From Hevea brasiliensis (Eukaryota > Streptophyta > Magnoliopsida > Malpighiales > Euphorbiaceae): a stretch of DNA of 64,000 bases. The stretch is from positions 39,563,623 through 39,627,622 of the forward strand of contig NC_079504.1 of NCBI RefSeq assembly GCF_030052815.1, read 5' to 3'. The translations under genes and the position numbers were made by a program. Below the pieces are notes generated by a model that was given only the letters and a program-made list of their open reading frames with translations, made no database searches and was not told where the DNA came from. Below are positions 62,515 to 64,000 of this stretch, in pieces; the stretch's first letter is position 1; each line of letters opens with the position of its first letter.

Positions 62515-64000
62515 TGTAACACCCCTCATCCATCTACAGTGTAGCCGAGCAAGGCGTGCTACATTCGGTGCCGGAGAACTCTATCTTATCTTACTTTATT
62601 CCTTTAATCATTTTCAAGTTATTATCTTTTAATATCTATTATTTTTCGACGGAGAAATTAGCAGAGTTTCCCCTATTTTATTAAATATTGACGTGATTCA
62701 CTATTTACCTATTTGAAATTCAACAATATTTTCAAAATAAAATCTTATCCATACTAATCATAATTATCTCATCAATCATTCTCATAATTTTCTCATATTT
62801 CAAATCTCATCCATATATTTCAATTTCATAATTATTTCCATAAATTTCCATTCATACTTAATTCATGTGTAAAAATGTTCAAATTACATAAATTTACATG
62901 ATTTATAAACTAATTACACAAGTTCATAATTTACATAATGTACAAAATATATAAAATAACTTATATGGGCCCTATCTACATGCACTGCTGAGGAGGTGAC
63001 AACCTTGAATACTTCAGACATTTCAGCATATCAAAACTCCAAGATCTCTGTTTAATATATTTTTTTTTGGCTTTGCCTTCAGTACCTGAGCGAGGAAATA
63101 AATCCATCGCGCTAAGCATTTCTGCTTAGTGGTGTAATAATATAACAAGAAAATAATATACAAAGTACAGATGGAAATAAAACCTAATTTGCGTAATCAA
63201 GAATTATTTTCATTTCATATGGAATTCCTAATATTAATTATCTTTTGTCATATTATATTGTTCTTTGGAATCGCTTGTTTCCTAAATTTACTGTATTGAT
63301 ATACAAAATACGAAATATATTAGTATATTACATTTCTATTCATGTTTTTTCAGAAGATACAGTTGTAATTATTTATTTAAATGATATATATTTTACTAAT
63401 CTTTTTATTCTTTCACTTAACATTTCCTAGGTGTTTGGATCATTTCACAGTAAATAAAATTTTAAAACTAATTCCAGTTTCTTTCTTATTCATTCATTTA
63501 ATTCACATTATCCTTAACAAATTTTACTGCCCAAGTAACCTATGACAGGCTGACTAAACTGGATAACGAGTCGTTGGCACTGGACACCGCTGTGCCTCGG
63601 GCCGTCATACCATAGGACGCAGAACGTTAATCACGTATGCAATCAGAATGGCTAAAAAGCCATGATAATACATAATCGAGCATAAAAGCTAGGAGTGTGG
63701 GCATAAAGCCATGAGTGCGGGCATAAAGCCATGAATACAGGTATAAAGCCTTTCGCAGTACTGCTAAAATAATACCCTATTGGCATGCCAATCTATCTAA
63801 TCTGACACATATGTATAGACAATACAAGGGCATATAATACCATTAAATGTTCATAAGTTTCATTATTTCATTATAGGTTCTAATTATAATTTCTAGTATT
63901 TTAATCTTTTTCATAATAGAAACATAAATCTCTAAGTTTAATATTTACATAATTTATGCATTCATCATAATTTATATAGTCATTATATTATCCATATTGA
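62515..64000 (+). repeat. Start of another long LTR, running past the window end
   Basis: TGTAACACCCC opens at 62515, the same start as in A, B, C and the solo LTR. No polypurine tract precedes it, so it is a 5' LTR or a solo LTR rather than a 3' LTR. Its end is outside the window. Confidence 0.6.
63680..63758. repeat. 20-bp tandem repeat in the right-hand LTR
   Basis: Units of the type GCATAAAGCCATGAGTGCGG occur about four times in a row with slight changes. Confidence 0.85.

Noticed and set aside
63680..63758. Regular 20-bp repeats as a CRISPR-like array
   Set aside because: Head-to-tail units without spacers inside a plant LTR; a simple tandem repeat.

Overview
The window is plant nuclear DNA, most likely from a woody eudicot. 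The reasons are AT-rich intergenic DNA, spliced plant-type genes with GT/AG introns, chromodomain-carrying Ty3/gypsy (Tekay/Del-like) retrotransposons with very long LTRs, and many foldback or MITE-like elements. The species cannot be fixed from the sequence alone; a Euphorbiaceae-like genome is only a guess.

Positions 1-30900 are a three-level nest of related Ty3/gypsy elements, called A, B and C here. C is the outermost and oldest: its 5' LTR is cut at 19671 and continues left of the window, its internal region is 22400-26626 and its 3' LTR is 26627-30900. A (+ strand) sits inside the 5' LTR of C; its coding region is 57-4679 and its 3' LTR is 4726-5581 plus 17808-19670. B (- strand, complete, 5582-17807) sits inside the 3' LTR of A and is flanked by an exact 5-bp AAATT duplication. 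All three gag-pol regions are broken by stops and frameshifts. Many of the breaks, and many differences between sister LTRs, centre on CAG/CTG trinucleotides, which raises the possibility of base-calling errors over CHG-methylated DNA. All the LTRs share a module of three palindromes whose stems differ between elements in a compensatory way.

Positions 30901-64000 hold low-copy DNA with three recognisable host genes. They are a four-exon group I bZIP transcription factor (33785-37376, +), a type 1 non-specific lipid-transfer protein (40075-40553, -) with a short second exon, and a three-exon alpha-expansin (57889-59074, +). Two further stretches, 43484-43563 and 48527-48777, look like exons of an unrecognised gene. 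The bZIP gene is preceded by four degenerate copies of a roughly 480-640 bp repeat.

The gene-poor stretches contain MITE pairs, several long-terminal-inverted-repeat (foldback) elements, one Pack-MULE-like candidate (43759-45024) and a 2514-bp solo LTR (45790-48303) with a GTTTA target duplication lodged in a foldback element. The right edge holds a Ty1/copia RNase H remnant, an LTR-like fragment and the start of another long LTR that runs out of the window. The three host genes are functionally unrelated (transcription, apoplastic lipid binding, wall loosening); nothing suggests a cluster or pathway.
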